From contig NZ_VUOK01000021.1 in NCBI RefSeq assembly GCF_009806555.1, positions 1 through 64,000 on the forward strand: a stretch of DNA of 64,000 nucleotides. Reading direction: 5' to 3'. Positions 46,869 through 55,821 of this stretch are shown here, one piece after another. Below the pieces are notes generated by a model. That model was not told where the DNA came from and did not search any database. It saw only the letters and a program-made list of their open reading frames with translations. Source of the DNA: Methylobacterium sp. 2A. Its GTDB lineage: Bacteria; Pseudomonadota; Alphaproteobacteria; Rhizobiales; Beijerinckiaceae. Both the position numbers and the translations under genes were made by a program. The stretch's first letter is position 1; each line of letters starts with the position of its first letter.

Positions 46869-49199
46869 ATGCTCACTCGACGGATGGATGAGCGTACGAC
46901 CATCGCCGATCTCGAACGTCGGCTCACAGAGAGCGAGACGCGGCACCGCCTCCTGATCGAGAGCTGGGTGCAGGCAGTGTGGGAGACGGATGCCCAGGGC
47001 GTCGTCGTCGCCGACAGCCTGAGCTGGCGCGCCTATACAGGGCAGGCTCTGGAGGAGTGGCTCGGCTACGGCTGGTTGGACGCGATCCATCCGGAGGACC
47101 GCGCCTACGCCGAGCGGCAATGGCGGGAGGCGGTCGCCGCGCATGGCCTTGTCAACGCCGAGTTCCGCCTTCGCGCGCCCGACGGAGGGTGGCGCTGGAC
47201 CAATGTCCGCGCCGCTCCCGTGTTCGACGCGGGAGGAAACATCGAGAAGTGGGCCGGCATGAACATCGACATCGACGCCAGTAAGGGCGCCGAGGCGCGG
47301 TTGCGCGAGAGCGAGGAGCGCTACCGGACGGTATTCGAAGTGATCGACGAGGGCTTCTGCGTCGTCGAGCCGATCCATGACGCGGACGGAAACGCGACGG
47401 ACTACCGCATCATCGAGGTGAACCCGGCGTTCGAGCGGCAGACGGGCCTCACGGACGTGACGGGCCGGCTCGACTCGGAAATCGCAGGAACCGAGCCGCG
47501 GTGGATCGAACTCTATGCTGAGGTCGCGCGAACTGGCGAGAGCAGGCGGCTTCAGGATTATCACGAACCTACGGGCCGTTGGTACGACGTCCACGTCGGT
47601 CGACTGGGCGACACGACCAAACCGCGCGTCTCGATTGTCTTCACCGACATCACCGCACGCAAGAAGGCCGAGACGGCGCTGCGCGAGAGTGAGGAGCGGC
47701 AGGCGTTCCTGCTCAAGCTGAGCGACGCCCTCCGGCCGCTCGCGGATGCGGTCGAGATCCAGTCCACCACGACCCGGCTGCTCGGCACGCACCTTAACCT
47801 CGACCGGGCGATGTACGCCGAGGTCGATGGCGAACTCGGCAACGAGTCCGGAACGATCCGCGGTCAGTACGTGCGGCCTGCCAATGGCGGCCTGCCGTCG
47901 GTCACCCCGTTCCCGGAGCGGTTCGCCTATCGCCCCTACGGCGAGCGCACGATGCCGGGGCGCTATCGCGGTGACCTCCTGGTGGTCGCCGACATCGACG
48001 CCGTCCCTGGCTTTGACGTGTGCGAGCGGGCTGCTTGGGCTGCGGCCAACGTGCGGGCCGCCATCGTTGCGCCGCTCGTCAAGGGCGGGCGACTGGTGGC
48101 CGAGTTCGGCGTGCACAGCGCGATGCCGCGTGCGTGGACCGACCACGAGCTATCGCTTGTTCGAGAGGTGGCCGAACGCACCTGGGCAGCGGCGGAGCGT
48201 GCCCGCGCCGAAGCGGCGATGCGTGCGGGCGAGGAGCGGCTGCGAATGTTCGGTGATGCCTCGTCCGACGTCCTCTGGATCCGCGATGCCGAGACCCTGC
48301 GGTGGATCTACCTGACGCCAGCCTTCGAGACGATCTACGGCCTCGACCGAGACACGGCGCTGCGCGGCGACAACATAACGGGCTGGCTCGACCTGATCGT
48401 ACCCGAGGACCGTCAGACCGCTCTCGATGCCATCGAAAGCGTGCGCATGGGGCAGCGCGTTGCCTTCGAGTACCGCATCCGCCGCCCGGGCGACGGCGCA
48501 GTCCGCTGGGTGCGCAACACCGACTTCCCGATGCGCGATGCGGCCGGGCGGGTGTGCTGGCTCGGCGGCGTCGGGCGCGACATCACTGAGGAGAAAGTGT
48601 CCGCCCAGCGTCAGGAAGTGCTGGTCAACGAGCTGCAGCACCGTGCTCGCAACCTGCTCGGCGTGGTCAGTGCCGTGGCGAGCCGCACGATGAAGCAGGG
48701 CGGCGCAGTCGAGGCGTTCGAGGAGCGTCTGCAGGCGCTCAGCCGGGCTCAAGGCCTGCTCAGCCAGCAGGGCAGCGACACCGTCGAAGTCGGAGCCCTT
48801 GTCCGCGCCGAGCTCGCCGCGCATGCACAGGAAGGATCGGTGCGGGTACGCGTCGGTGGTCCGGAGGTGAAGCTCACGGCGCGGCAGGTGCAGAACTTCG
48901 CCCTGGCCCTGCATGAGCTGACCACCAACGCCGTGAAGTACGGGGCGCTCAAGGACGACCACGGCTGGCTCTCGGTCACTTGGGATGAGGTGCAGGACAG
49001 GCGTGGGCGGACGCGCCTGACGCTGAGCTGGACTGAGAGCGGGGTGGCCGTGGGGCCGCAGGCGGTGACGCGGCGCGGCTACGGCACCGAGCTGATCCAG
49101 GAGGCGCTCGCTTACGTGCTAGAGGCTGATGTCGAGTACGAACTGAGCTCAGACGGCGTGCGCTGCCGGATCGAGATGCCGGTCGGCCAACCTGAGTGA
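46869..49199 (+). CDS. PAS-PAS-GAF-PAS HWE-family histidine kinase
   Basis: The 776-residue cytosolic kinase has PAS (about 18-140, with LGYGWLDAIHPEDRAYAE), PAS (about 148-270), GAF (about 290-445), PAS (about 455-575) and an HWE core. The phosphoacceptor is in NELQHRARNLLG and the N box in ALHELTTNAVKYGAL, with LSWTESG as the Trp-Glu motif. Its stop overlaps the start of a response-regulator frame (GTGA), indicating translational coupling to a partner that is now truncated. ATG 46869 and ATG 46884 are both possible; neither has a strong ribosome-binding site. Confidence 0.88.
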   Translation: MLTRRMDERTTIADLERRLTESETRHRLLIESWVQAVWETDAQGVVVADSLSWRAYTGQALEEWLGYGWLDAIHPEDRAYAERQWREAVAAHGLVNAEFRLRAPDGGWRWTNVRAAPVFDAGGNIEKWAGMNIDIDASKGAEARLRESEERYRTVFEVIDEGFCVVEPIHDADGNATDYRIIEVNPAFERQTGLTDVTGRLDSEIAGTEPRWIELYAEVARTGESRRLQDYHEPTGRWYDVHVGRLGDTTKPRVSIVFTDITARKKAETALRESEERQAFLLKLSDALRPLADAVEIQSTTTRLLGTHLNLDRAMYAEVDGELGNESGTIRGQYVRPANGGLPSVTPFPERFAYRPYGERTMPGRYRGDLLVVADIDAVPGFDVCERAAWAAANVRAAIVAPLVKGGRLVAEFGVHSAMPRAWTDHELSLVREVAERTWAAAERARAEAAMRAGEERLRMFGDASSDVLWIRDAETLRWIYLTPAFETIYGLDRDTALRGDNITGWLDLIVPEDRQTALDAIESVRMGQRVAFEYRIRRPGDGAVRWVRNTDFPMRDAAGRVCWLGGVGRDITEEKVSAQRQEVLVNELQHRARNLLGVVSAVASRTMKQGGAVEAFEERLQALSRAQGLLSQQGSDTVEVGALVRAELAAHAQEGSVRVRVGGPEVKLTARQVQNFALALHELTTNAVKYGALKDDHGWLSVTWDEVQDRRGRTRLTLSWTESGVAVGPQAVTRRGYGTELIQEALAYVLEADVEYELSSDGVRCRIEMPVGQPE

Positions 49200-49358
49200 A
49201 CGGGGATCTGTGCAGCTCGGTTGGCCTCAGGGAGATGCCTGCGCGAGGAGTGTTTACGCCCGACCCTGCCCTGCCGCTCGATGGCCGTCGCGTCCTCATC
49301 ATCGAGGACGAATACCTCATCGCCATGGAGGTGAAGCGCTGGCTGCAACGAGCAGGCG
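49196..49358 (+). pseudogene. Truncated response regulator (N-terminal fragment)
   Basis: The frame begins GTG at 49196, overlapping the kinase stop by four bases, and encodes the first strand and helix of a receiver: DGRRVLIIEDEYLIAMEVKRWL. The acidic pocket (EDE) is present, but the sequence ends after about 54 codons, before the phosphoacceptor Asp, where it joins acyl-CoA dehydrogenase sequence in another frame. The regulator would have been the partner of the kinase upstream. A deletion explains the join. Confidence 0.7.
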
Positions 49359-49861
49359 CCAATCCTGGGCGCTTGGGACGACTACCACCGCCAGCCGACG
49401 TTCTCGGGCGGTGCTTCGCGCTTCGCGGCGGTGCAGCTCGGCGGCATCGAGGCGGTGTTCTACGCATGGCGGAGGCATCTCGCCGAGACCGGCCGAGGCA
49501 GTGACCCGCACCAGCTCGCACGCCTCGGCGAGGGTGCCATCGCGGTCGAGAGCGCGCGAGGCTGGGTCGAGCGTGCGGCCCGGACCGTTACCGAGGACGA
49601 ACTCACCCCCGAGCGCATTGTCGCCTTCGTCAACTTGGCCAGGTTGGCCATCGATCGAGCTGGCATAGAAGTTCTGCAACTCGCCCACCGCTCCGTCGGC
49701 TTACAGGGCTTCCTGCGCGAGCACCCCCTGGAGCGGCTCTCGCGCGACCTCACCACCTACCTGCGCCAGCCCGCGCCGGACCGGGCGCTCACGACGGCGG
49801 CCGCCGAGATCCTGGAAGCCCGCGGCGCTGCGGGAGATCTGTTCGAGGCGGGAGCCGCGCG
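49359..49861 (+). pseudogene. Acyl-CoA dehydrogenase-like fragment (C-terminal half)
   Basis: Starting abruptly with ILGAWDDYHRQPTFSGGASRF, this frame continues through GGIEAVFYAWRRHLAETGRG, VNLARLAIDRAGIEVLQLAHRSVGLQGF and EHPLERLSRDLTTYLRQPAPD, the C-terminal domain of the acyl-CoA dehydrogenase-like proteins found with NodS-type methyltransferases, PIG-L deacetylases and glycosyltransferases in alphaproteobacteria. The N-terminal half and any start codon are missing on the left. On the right it runs out of homology near EAGA and overlaps the methyltransferase frame, with no PIG-L gene between. Confidence 0.65.
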
Positions 49862-50461
49862 ACGACCCGGTACGTCCATTCCCTGCCGGCGAGCTACTTC
49901 GACGAGCGCTACGCCGAAAACCCGGACCCCTGGGAGTTCGAGACCAGCGACTACGAGCGGGCGAAGTACGCGGCCACTCGCGCCGCGCTGCCACAGGCTC
50001 GGTACGCTTCCGCGCTGGAGGTCGGCTGCTCCATCGGCGTACTGACCGAGGCGTCTGGCGAGCGGTGCGATGCCCTCGTGAGCCTCGACCTGGCCGAGCG
50101 CGCCCTGTCGCGGGCGCGCGAGCGGTGCCGGGACTTGTCGCATGTACGTTTCGAGCTCGCGCAGGTGCCCGGACAATGGCCGGGGAACTCGTTCGACCTG
50201 ATCCTGCTGTCGGAGGTCGTCTACTACCTCGATGCAGGGGACCTAACGCGCTTGGTGGACCGTGTCCAAGGCTGTCTTCGGCCAGGCGGTGACGTGGTGT
50301 TGGTTCATCGGACGGGTGAAACGCATTATCCGCTCACCGGAGACGAGGCCGCTGAACGCTTCATCGATGGCACGCGAGCGTTCCTGCGTGTCTTCGGCCA
50401 GTCCAGGACGGACAAGTACCGGCTCGATGTGCCGGCTCGCCACGAAGACGCGCGGCCCTAG
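49862..50461 (+). pseudogene. NodS-like SAM-dependent methyltransferase without a proper start
   Basis: About 200 codons encode a class I methyltransferase: YFDERYAENPDPWEFETSDYE, then SAM motif I ALEVGCSIGVLTE, LDLAERALSRARERC, FDLILLSEVVYYL and GGDVVLVHRTGETHYPL. This is the NodS-like family linked to lipo-oligosaccharide or glycolipid modification. The domain looks nearly complete and its frame is intact to the TAG at 50459-50461, but there is no ATG, GTG or TTG before RYVHSLPASYF. A start further in (ATG or GTG after 50065) would delete the SAM site. It looks inactive unless an unusual start is used. Confidence 0.6.
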
Positions 50462-50510
50462 GCTTCAGCTTGACGGCGGGACGCTCGGAACAGGTCTTGA
50501 GTGCGACCGG

Positions 50511-51056
50511 TCAATGTAGGAGGCCAGATGCATCCCTCTGGGCTTCCTGACGCGCAATCTCGCGCCCGACGTCGCACAGGGCATCATCGATCTGGGGCAG
50601 GAGCCATTCGGCGGCATCGACGGCCGACGAGCGGGCTCTCAACAGGTGGTCCGCGAGCAGGTCGAGCTTCGACATGGGTGCGAACTCGCCTGTCGGTTGC
50701 ACCACCCGGTAATGGCGCAGCTCCGCGCCCGCTATGAGGTCCTGCCCGCTCTCCAGCCTGCTGACGATGCCGAGAAAGCCGATGAACGCCGCGCCTTTCG
50801 GGGCGAACGAGGGGGCGGCCGCACCTGCCACCCACATGTGGTCGCCGGTGTATCGCCGCAGCCGGTAGCGCAGCGTGAAGGTGCATCGGTGCTCGAAGGC
50901 TTGCAGGAACGCGCCACATATCATGTCCCGCTCTTCGGGATGCACCGCCTCCAACCATCCGAGGCCTAAGCTTTCCGATGGCGGCTGGCCCGTGACGGCG
51001 GACCATTCCTCGCAAATGTAAGTGACGCATCTATCGAGTTCCGCGGCCCAGATCAT
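50511..51056 (-). CDS. PAS domain protein
   Basis: The 181-residue soluble protein consists of a PAS_3-type domain (about 5-105, with EEWSAVTGQPPSESLGLGWLEAVHPEERD in pieces) and a C-terminal helical tail (about 118-181, SKLDLLADHLLRARSSAVDAAEWLL). It has no kinase, GGDEF or DNA-binding output, so it probably signals by protein contacts or was once the N-terminus of a kinase. The ATG has GGGAGA seven bases upstream. It stands between the methyltransferase remnant and a small gene on the other strand. Confidence 0.72.
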   Translation of the reverse strand: MIWAAELDRCVTYICEEWSAVTGQPPSESLGLGWLEAVHPEERDMICGAFLQAFEHRCTFTLRYRLRRYTGDHMWVAGAAAPSFAPKGAAFIGFLGIVSRLESGQDLIAGAELRHYRVVQPTGEFAPMSKLDLLADHLLRARSSAVDAAEWLLPQIDDALCDVGREIARQEAQRDASGLLH

Positions 51057-51196
51057 GGCGACGTCTCCCTTCCGGTGGCAGAATTAACCTGCCGGAGGAG
51101 GCTGTCCATCCCGGAAGCCGGTAGTCCGGCGCGCCTCAGATTGCCCGCATTTGGAGAATTTTCTTTTACAGGAAGACCAACGCCAAGCTTGAGCCG

Positions 51197-51439
51197 ATGA
51201 CTTCGCGTCCGCTATCCGGCACCGAAACCGGTCGCCTTCTACTGGAGCGGATCGCGGCTGCGCTCGATCTCCCGGTGGGCATGTTCCTCGACGTCGAGCC
51301 CGAGGGGGGGCCGACGGAGCAAGCCGGCAGCACGCTCGCCGAGCAGCTCCTGGTCTTGGCCGACCTCTTCAAAAGGATCGACGACCCGAAGGTACGAGGC
51401 GAATGCCTCGATTTCGTGCGGAAACGACTGGAGCGATGA
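51197..51439 (+). CDS. Small hypothetical protein (80 aa)
   Basis: The 80-residue protein begins MTSRPLSGTETGRLLLERIAAALDLP, a pattern seen in short Rhizobiales proteins that resemble the N-terminus of helix-turn-helix regulators, and ends LAEQLLVLADLFKRIDDPKVRGECLDFVRKRL, an amphipathic helical pair. No DNA-binding helix is obvious. It is divergent from the PAS-only gene with 140 bp between them, an AT-rich gap (GGAGAATTTTCTTTT) that suits promoters. The function is unknown. Confidence 0.6.
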   Translation: MTSRPLSGTETGRLLLERIAAALDLPVGMFLDVEPEGGPTEQAGSTLAEQLLVLADLFKRIDDPKVRGECLDFVRKRLER

Positions 51440-51551
51440 TGAGACCCCGGTGACGGGGATTATTGCGGCGCACACCATGAATGCCGATGAACGATTTCAC
51501 GTGTCCCGGCGTTGATCGACGTAGAACGCTTTATATCCTGGAGAAACGCCC

Positions 51552-51836
51552 ATGTTGACGCGGACACTCAGCCTCGCAACGCTGTTTTCGCTTGCTCTTT
51601 CAGGGTCTGTCTTTGCGCAGACGCCCGCCGGCGGCGGTCGTACGGAAGTCAATATGAACAATCCCGGCAGCGTGAAGAGCAATTCCGAAAAGGCCGCGGA
51701 ACGGACGGGCTCGACGGGTTCGGGAATGGCTCCGGGCACCAGTGGCGGCCCTCGCGTCAGCACGCCCGGCGCCCCGGCCGGCAGCAGCATGGGGAACGGG
51801 GCGACCGGCAGTGGCGCGGCGCCGAGCGGCAAGTAG
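51552..51836 (+). CDS. Small secreted Gly/Ser/Pro-rich protein
   Basis: The 94-residue product has a clear Sec signal peptide (MLTRTLSLATLFSLALSGSVFA, probable cleavage after residue 22) and a low-complexity mature part rich in Gly, Ser, Pro, Asn and Thr, with no Cys. Such short exported proteins are common in Methylobacterium and have no known role; an envelope or periplasmic stress function is possible. The ribosome-binding site (CCTGGAG) lies nine bases before ATG 51552. The signal peptide and this site are the main support. Confidence 0.65.
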   Translation: MLTRTLSLATLFSLALSGSVFAQTPAGGGRTEVNMNNPGSVKSNSEKAAERTGSTGSGMAPGTSGGPRVSTPGAPAGSSMGNGATGSGAAPSGK

Positions 51837-51852
51837 CCTAGAGCGCCCTGCA

Positions 51853-53060
51853 TCATGACGATGGCGCGGCGTCCGCCTTTGACGTCGCCCGGCCAAGGCG
51901 GCACTCTGAACCGTCCTCACGAGGGACACCCGCCGGCCCGGTCCGAGCAGACCCCCGGCCTAATGGGTCGGGCCGGTGGGCCTTGTTGACGCCTGGCTGT
52001 TCTGGACCTCCCCGGCCCACGCAGGGCGGTTCGGATTGGCGGCTTCGCCGGGGAGTGCAGGGGACAGCCGGGAGTTGGTTGAGTAAGATTTCGAGGGTAG
52101 CGGGTGCCGCGTAGCGTTCCCCGGAACGCGTTACATGTCCGGGGCACGAGGCAGAGGCCTCAGCGCCGCCGGGCGGCCCTGGCGTCGCGGGCCACGGGCG
52201 GTCTTTCCGTGATCCGCCGGCATGCGGGCCCATGCGGCGTCGGTCGTGCTCGATGGCGAACACGTGGGCGTAGAGGTTGGCCAACCAGCCGCGCCCCTCG
52301 ACCGTCAGGTCTGAGAAGCAGGCCGCGTCCCTGATGACCGGCTCGACCTTCGCCCAGAAGAACGCCGGGTAACGCTCTGCCAGGTCGGCCGGGCTGCCGT
52401 ATCCCAGCTGGCGGTCGAGGCCGACTTCGGCGAACTCGTGGAACAAGGCGTTCAGCTTGCGCGGGTAGAGCGGGTCGCCGAGTTGCCCGATCAGGTCCGC
52501 GGCTCGCAGCCGGCCCGCTTCCGTGCCGGTCTCGCGGTGCTCGTCGTCCTCCGGCACGGGAAAGCGGGTCAGCTCGATGGCACGGATCACCCGTCCCGCG
52601 TCGACGAGGTCGTGCGTGCCGAAGCGTTCCCGCACCGCCAGCTTCGAACGTTCGATGTGGTAGGGCGCCCACGCCGCTTCCGAGGCGCCGCGCGACGGCT
52701 CACGGTCGTGCCCTGCGCGTCGATGACGAAGGCGTTCGCCCGGTCGCCCGAGCAGACCCCGCGCACGTAGCCGATGTCGTGGTAGAGGGCGGCCACGATC
52801 ATGTGCAGCCAGTCCTCCGGCGTGACGCCCTGCTGCAGGAAGCGCCCGCGCAGTTTATCCTGGGCGACGAGGGTGACGAGGGTCGTATGGTCGCCGTCGT
52901 GGTAGAGCGCGTCGCTGCCGACGGTGCCCTCGATCATGAGGCGCGCGGAAGCCTCGATGATTTCGGCGTAGCGCGGGTCACGGCTGCCGAAGGTGTGTCG
53001 GTAGGTGAGCGCGGGGTGCTCGCCCAGGGCGTTGGCCACGACCTTCGTCATATCGAACAT
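51853..53060 (-). pseudogene. HD-domain phosphohydrolase with frameshift
   Basis: From ATG 53060 the protein MFDMTKVVANALGEHPAL continues through YRHTFGSRDPRYAE, VTPEDWLHMIVAALYHDIGYVRG (the HD metal-site motif) and RANAFVIDAQGTTVS. Near 52695-52702 the match moves to another frame, GASEAAWAPYHIERSKLAVRERFGTHDLVDAG, and runs through FPVPEDDEHRETG, RAADLIGQLGD and YPAFFWAKVEP. One missing C restores the reading. The last 100 codons before the stop at 51853 are not protein-like, so a second change near 52200 is likely. Relatives are metal-dependent nucleotide or phosphate-ester hydrolases of unknown substrate. Confidence 0.68.
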
Positions 53061-53798
53061 GACAGGCACCTGGCGTCGGGACGGGACGCCGGCGTGCGGT
53101 GGTGCGCCTGCCGGCTCGGAGTGACTTATGTGGGCCTGTGAGTATCCCGCACCCTCGCCGCCGGTATGCGCCACCCTCCCGCAGGAAACAGGGGCAACGC
53201 TCCTGATGAAGGTACCGATTCGTTCGTCAGAAGGCCACCGGGCGAGTTGACCGGGTTTCCCCGTGAGTTTGGCAAGCCTAGCCCCGATGCGGTCCTGCCA
53301 AGCCTGCAAATCCAACGGCCGGTAAGCCCCCTTTCGCTAGGGAGCGCTTCCTGCGGGCACGCTGGATCGATGCTCATGACATAGCGGTCGTGAAACCTGG
53401 CGGCCACGGTTCAGGCCGACGGCAGGGAACTCGGCGGCGCCATCGATAGGCCGGCGCCGCAGGGGAAGACGAGGCGCCCGGCTTTCATGGAGGCAGCAAT
53501 CGCGCACGAACCGCCGCGTCCAAACCGCCCCCTTCGTCCGCCGGATCTTCGCCAAGGCGATAGACCGAAGGCACGCCTGAGGTAAAGCAAGGTGATCCGG
53601 CTTCCCGTTGCCCGCCCCTAGGGTTCACCGGTGCGTCGCACCCTGGAAGTCTCGCCGGCATAGGTGCGCGTGACCGCCGGGGCGATGGGAAGGTTCGAGG
53701 CGTCTCATCCCGGGCCAGCATACGAACACGTGCTGGTGCATCATGCCTGACCTGGAGGGCCGCCAGACCAACGCCGGGAAGATCCGGCTGCGGTTTCC
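53061..53798. other. Long stretch without a supported gene
   Basis: Over 700 bp on both strands have no family match, good start or regular codon use. The left end should hold the promoter of the HD-domain gene. Nothing else was seen. Confidence 0.45.
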
Positions 53799-54467
53799 TT
53801 ACGGCAGCGTGAGTTGCACCGCGTGCGGAGCTCTGGCGGGTAGGCCGTACAACTCGCCCATTCGGGCGATGAACTCGGTCTGCCCTCCGTAGCTGGGGTG
53901 GCGGACCCGCTCGGCCTTCATGCCCAAGTCCGCCAGGGCCGCCTCCGCGTCCCTGCCAATGGCGACCAAGGCTCTGGGCCGCAGTTCCGACACGAGCCAT
54001 TCGAGGAGGTGGCGGGACGCCTGCCGTTCCCGACGGGTGTGGCAGCGATTGGACAGCGGGTCGCCCGACGCGTGCGGATGGAGCGGGAAGACGTTCCAGA
54101 GGAAGATCGGACGCCGCAGGTCCCGGAGAACCTGCCAGATCACCGTCGCCGTGCGCTCGGTCATCGCGGGCCCGCGGGTGGCGCGCGCGAGCGGCAGCTG
54201 TCCGTAGAGACCGGCATGGGCGGAGAGGTGGGCCTCGTCCGTGAGCGCCAGCCCCGTGCGCCGCCCGCCGCGGTACCCGAGGTCGCGCGCGATCCAGATC
54301 GAGTCGACACCTCCGGCGAGCGCCGCCTCCAGGACGAGGCGCAGGTTCTCCCGCCGGACCTGAGGCGCATCGACGCCGTCGTGGTCCGGGCAGGCCTCGG
54401 CGTAGGGGTTGAAGGTGTCGCTGAAGCGAAGCGCCGCGAGGGCCTCGATGAAGGCGCCAGGTGTCAT
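53799..54467 (-). CDS. Uracil-DNA glycosylase superfamily protein
   Basis: The 222-residue protein fits the uracil-DNA glycosylase superfamily: FNPYAEACPDHDG in the region of the water-activating loop, IFLWNVFPLHPH in the core, RALVAIGRDAEAAL ahead of the second active-site part, and VRHPSYGG carrying the His-Pro-Ser loop. Such enzymes remove uracil or related bases from DNA. No Fe-S Cys cluster (as in families 4 and 5) is seen. Its ATG overlaps the stop of the upstream MazG-like gene (54464-54467), so they are translated together, which is not the usual housekeeping context and suggests nucleotide or foreign-DNA surveillance. Confidence 0.8.
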   Translation of the reverse strand: MTPGAFIEALAALRFSDTFNPYAEACPDHDGVDAPQVRRENLRLVLEAALAGGVDSIWIARDLGYRGGRRTGLALTDEAHLSAHAGLYGQLPLARATRGPAMTERTATVIWQVLRDLRRPIFLWNVFPLHPHASGDPLSNRCHTRRERQASRHLLEWLVSELRPRALVAIGRDAEAALADLGMKAERVRHPSYGGQTEFIARMGELYGLPARAPHAVQLTLP

Positions 54468-55615
54468 GTCGGCAGGTCCTCGACCAGCATCTTCCGCCCG
54501 ACCAGATCGAGACGAAGGCGCCCGCGGCGCTTCTCCCGCAAGAAACGAAACGCTTCGTTACCGGCGAGGATGGCCTCTTCCCAAAGCCAGAGCGGGCAGG
54601 CCTCGACCTCGTAGCCGCGCACGAATTGCCTCACCGATTTCAGGAAGGCGAAGCCTAGGTCGCCCGGGCGCTGACCTTCGAAGAAGCCGAGCTGCTTCGC
54701 CTCACCGAAGACGAAGGTCGCCACGCCCTCCTCGATCAGGATCGCGCGCGCCCCGTCCTGCCCCTCGTCGACGCGGGCCTCGCTTTTCCTCTTCAGGCGG
54801 AACAGCGCGCGCGTCACCGGCGACCAGCCGAGGACGGCGGCGTAGGCATAGTGGAAGGCGTCGTGGAACCGGTAATCGTCCGGCTTCATGATGTTGTCGG
54901 TCAGGCGATCGCCGATGAAGATGCCGTTGCATCGCTGCACGACGTACCGCCTGTCGTTGCCGCCGGTGCGCTCGAAGATGTCGATGGTCAACGCGCGGGG
55001 CAGGCGTTCCTCGTCCGGGAACGCCTCGTCGAACAGCGGCGGGGCCACGCGCGTCGCCGGCCAACGGTCCTCGGCCTTCGCGAGGTTGCGCATGGCGGCC
55101 TGCTCCAGGGTGACGCCGGCCTCGTTCGCGGCCGCGACGAGAAGGCCGAACACCGCGGAGAGACGCTCCGGGAGGTCCGGGCTTCCCGCGAGGTCGCCCC
55201 GCGCCCCTAGCGCGGCCAGCCGGCCCACGGCCCCGGCCAGCTGTAGCAGGGTGTGCTCGAAGGCGACGGTCGGGACGTGCAAAGGCAAGGCGCGCTGCGG
55301 CTGCACGTCCGCGAAGGTCGGCTCGGGTCCCCCGGCGACGTCGCGGCCGGCGAGATCCCCCAAGCGCAGCCCGGCGTGATCGGCGATCACCGCCAGGTAC
55401 CAGAGCGCGTCGCCCATCTCCTCGACGACGCTCGCCTCGTAGCCGAGATAGGACCGCGCGTCGCGCTGCTTCTTCTTGGTCTCGCTCAGCAGGCTGCCCG
55501 TCTCGCCGAAGAGGCCGAGCACGGCCAGGTCGAGGCCGGTGCCCTTCCCGCGCGTCCGGTCCGTCCGGATCGCCCCGGCTTGATAACCGTTCAGGCTAAG
55601 CGGCGCCGTATCCAT
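54464..55615 (-). CDS. MazG-like nucleotide pyrophosphohydrolase fused to an uncharacterised C-terminal domain
   Basis: The 383-residue protein has an N-terminal MazG-like helical domain (about 10-205): GLFGETGSLLSETKKKQ and VVEEMGDALWYLAVIADHAG carry the metal-binding acidic residues (E38, E45, E66, D69), but the usual second Glu of the first ExxE is Ser 41. A second helical repeat (about 145-195) ends AMRNLAKAEDRWP. The C-terminal half (about 215-383, with GDRLTDNIMKPDDYRFHDAFHYAYAA in pieces and ILIEEGVATFVFGEAKQL) is a His/Asp/Glu-rich domain I cannot name. MazG enzymes hydrolyse NTPs or dNTPs to monophosphates. It is coupled to the glycosylase gene by a 4-bp overlap. Confidence 0.78.
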   Translation of the reverse strand: MDTAPLSLNGYQAGAIRTDRTRGKGTGLDLAVLGLFGETGSLLSETKKKQRDARSYLGYEASVVEEMGDALWYLAVIADHAGLRLGDLAGRDVAGGPEPTFADVQPQRALPLHVPTVAFEHTLLQLAGAVGRLAALGARGDLAGSPDLPERLSAVFGLLVAAANEAGVTLEQAAMRNLAKAEDRWPATRVAPPLFDEAFPDEERLPRALTIDIFERTGGNDRRYVVQRCNGIFIGDRLTDNIMKPDDYRFHDAFHYAYAAVLGWSPVTRALFRLKRKSEARVDEGQDGARAILIEEGVATFVFGEAKQLGFFEGQRPGDLGFAFLKSVRQFVRGYEVEACPLWLWEEAILAGNEAFRFLREKRRGRLRLDLVGRKMLVEDLPT

Positions 55616-55748
55616 GTCCCCTCCCCGCTCCGGGTTGGCATATCCTCAGGTTGCCATCGTCGGACCTTTTCGGCGCTCAGTCCAGGGTGCCGGTGCCCAC
55701 ACACGCCGCGGCGGAATCACCCTTGCCATACCGGCCGCGGCTGACCAC

Positions 55749-55759
55749 CTAAACTTTAG
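55749..55759. promoter_or_regulatory. Short palindrome in the divergent promoter region
   Basis: CTAAACTTTAG at 55749-55759 is a symmetric AT-rich site (5-bp arms around C) in the 206-bp gap between the divergent MazG-like and TIR-like genes. It may be an operator or promoter element. Its spacing to either start (134 and 63 bp) suits regulation of both arms. Confidence 0.3.
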
Positions 55760-55821
55760 TAAGCCAGGCTCCCGGGCGAAATGCGCGACGGAAGGACCTG
55801 GGCATTGGGGAGAAGCCGCAC

